Part shown: positions 63,485-64,000 of the stretch, piece after piece | Position numbering within the stretch: position 1 is the stretch's first letter | Layout: each line of letters begins with the position of its first letter | Notes under the pieces: generated by a model | What the model was told of the DNA's origin: nothing | The model's input: the letters and a program-made list of their open reading frames with translations, nothing else | Databases searched by the model: none | Position numbers and translations under genes: made by a program | Assembly (NCBI RefSeq): GCF_030817655.1 | Contig: NZ_JAUSZM010000003.1 | Span: 248,001 to 312,000, forward strand | Length of the DNA stretch: 64,000 nt | Direction of reading: 5' to 3' | Origin: Streptomyces sp. V4I2 | GTDB lineage: Bacteria; Actinomycetota; Actinomycetes; Streptomycetales; Streptomycetaceae

Positions 63485-64000
63485 TCAGAAGCGGACGGCG
63501 TCGATGAATGCCTGAAGCCCTGGTGTCTGCGGATCGTTGAAGGCCCGGTCCGGTGGCACGTCCTCCTTGATCAGTCCGTCCTCGAAGAAGCAGATACGGT
63601 CAGCGGCTTTGGACGCGAAGGCCATGTCGTGGGTGACGATGCCGCAGGCGATGCCCTCTTCCTCCTTCAGCTTGGTGAGTACGCCCAGCACCTCGGCCGC
63701 CACCGGCGGGTCGAGCGCGGAGGTGATCTCGTCGCACAGCAGTAGACGGGGCCGCATCATCAACGCCCGTGCGATGGCCACCCGTTGGCGCTCGCCACCG
63801 GACAGCTGGGTGCAGCGGCTGCGCAGGTGGTGTGCCATGCCCACCTCGGTCAGGGCCTGCTCGGCCCGCTCCAGCAGCTGGGCCTTGGACTCGCCGAGGG
63901 CGAGGCGAGGCGCGATGGTGAGGTTGTCGAGGACGTTCATGTGGGGCCACAGGGTGTAGCTCTGGAAGATCATTCCGATCTGGCCACGGAGGTCCTTCCA
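63485..64000 (-). CDS. ABC transporter ATP-binding protein (polar amino acid type), partial
   Basis: The gene runs off the right edge; only the last ~171 residues are here. Q-loop MIFQSYTLWPHMNVLDN, signature LSGGERQRVAIARAL, Walker B RLLLCDEITSALDP, H-loop GIVTHDMAFASKAADR. The sequence is typical of GlnQ/HisP-type amino-acid importers. The permease and binding protein should lie upstream, beyond the window. Confidence 0.9.
   Translation of the reverse strand, partial: WKDLRGQIGMIFQSYTLWPHMNVLDNLTIAPRLALGESKAQLLERAEQALTEVGMAHHLRSRCTQLSGGERQRVAIARALMMRPRLLLCDEITSALDPPVAAEVLGVLTKLKEEEGIACGIVTHDMAFASKAADRICFFEDGLIKEDVPPDRAFNDPQTPGLQAFIDAVRF

Overview
GC-rich, actinobacterial DNA, most likely a Streptomyces accessory region (chromosome arm or large linear plasmid). 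The evidence is codon bias, GTG/ATG starts with purine-rich ribosome sites, STAND and WD40 proteins, DUF5958 and DUF2750 proteins, F420-dependent enzymes, a Ku-like protein and a very high load of insertion sequences. Transposase genes or remnants of IS110, IS256, IS701, IS5, IS30, ISL3, IS605/TnpB and an IS701-like DDE type occur from start to end. Many ordinary genes between them are truncated or fused at IS or deletion junctions.

Layout. 0-7.4 kb: WD40 protein without its NB-ARC ATPase, a GrpB/TerD deletion junction, a truncated TIGR02391-type gene, a GNAT acetyltransferase, a DIP1984-family protein and a DUF5958 protein. 7.5-12 kb: frameshifted IS110, ankyrin and pentapeptide-repeat proteins, DUF2750 protein. 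12.2-14 kb: MFS exporter divergent from an ArsR regulator, with two operator-like palindromes between them. 14-18.9 kb: intact IS256, then a chimeric Ku/endonuclease-phosphatase ORF followed by a second, complete endonuclease-phosphatase protein. 18.9-27 kb: a compact class I lanthipeptide cluster of the FxLD type. 27-34.5 kb: IS701 remnant, IS110, a STAND (NB-ARC/TPR) regulator and an IS5 element. 34.5-37 kb: two-component system and a small secreted protein. 37-43.9 kb: a reductase/hydrolase/SnoaL operon that looks like small-molecule detoxification or catabolism, plus an AraC regulator. 44-50.3 kb: a dense IS graveyard that includes an IS30 nested in an IS5. 50.4-54.4 kb: a secreted Rhs/YD-repeat protein with a translationally coupled small membrane protein, and an orphan Rhs-tip remnant beside another tiny membrane ORF. 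54.7-62 kb: ISL3, MmpL exporter, ISL3 remnant, TnpB remnant with a divergent ribbon-helix-helix gene. 62-64 kb: GntR regulator, PPOX-class flavin/F420 protein and the end of an amino-acid-type ABC ATPase gene.

The centrepiece is the FxLD lanthipeptide operon (19046-26952). It encodes a 57-residue precursor with an F-D-L-D leader motif and a Thr/Cys-rich core, a full-length LanB dehydratase, a LanC cyclase, a two-domain protein (thiopeptide-type domain plus a PCMT-like FxLD methyltransferase), and an uncharacterised helical protein. By analogy with characterised LanB/LanC/PCMT systems, LanB should dehydrate Ser/Thr, LanC should close thioether rings, and the methyltransferase should esterify a core Asp (D43 is the only one near the rings) to give isoaspartate. 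No dedicated exporter or leader peptidase is encoded beside it. A second system worth attention is the Rhs protein with a hydrophobic C-terminal tip and its coupled two-helix membrane protein, which looks like a possible toxin/immunity pair.
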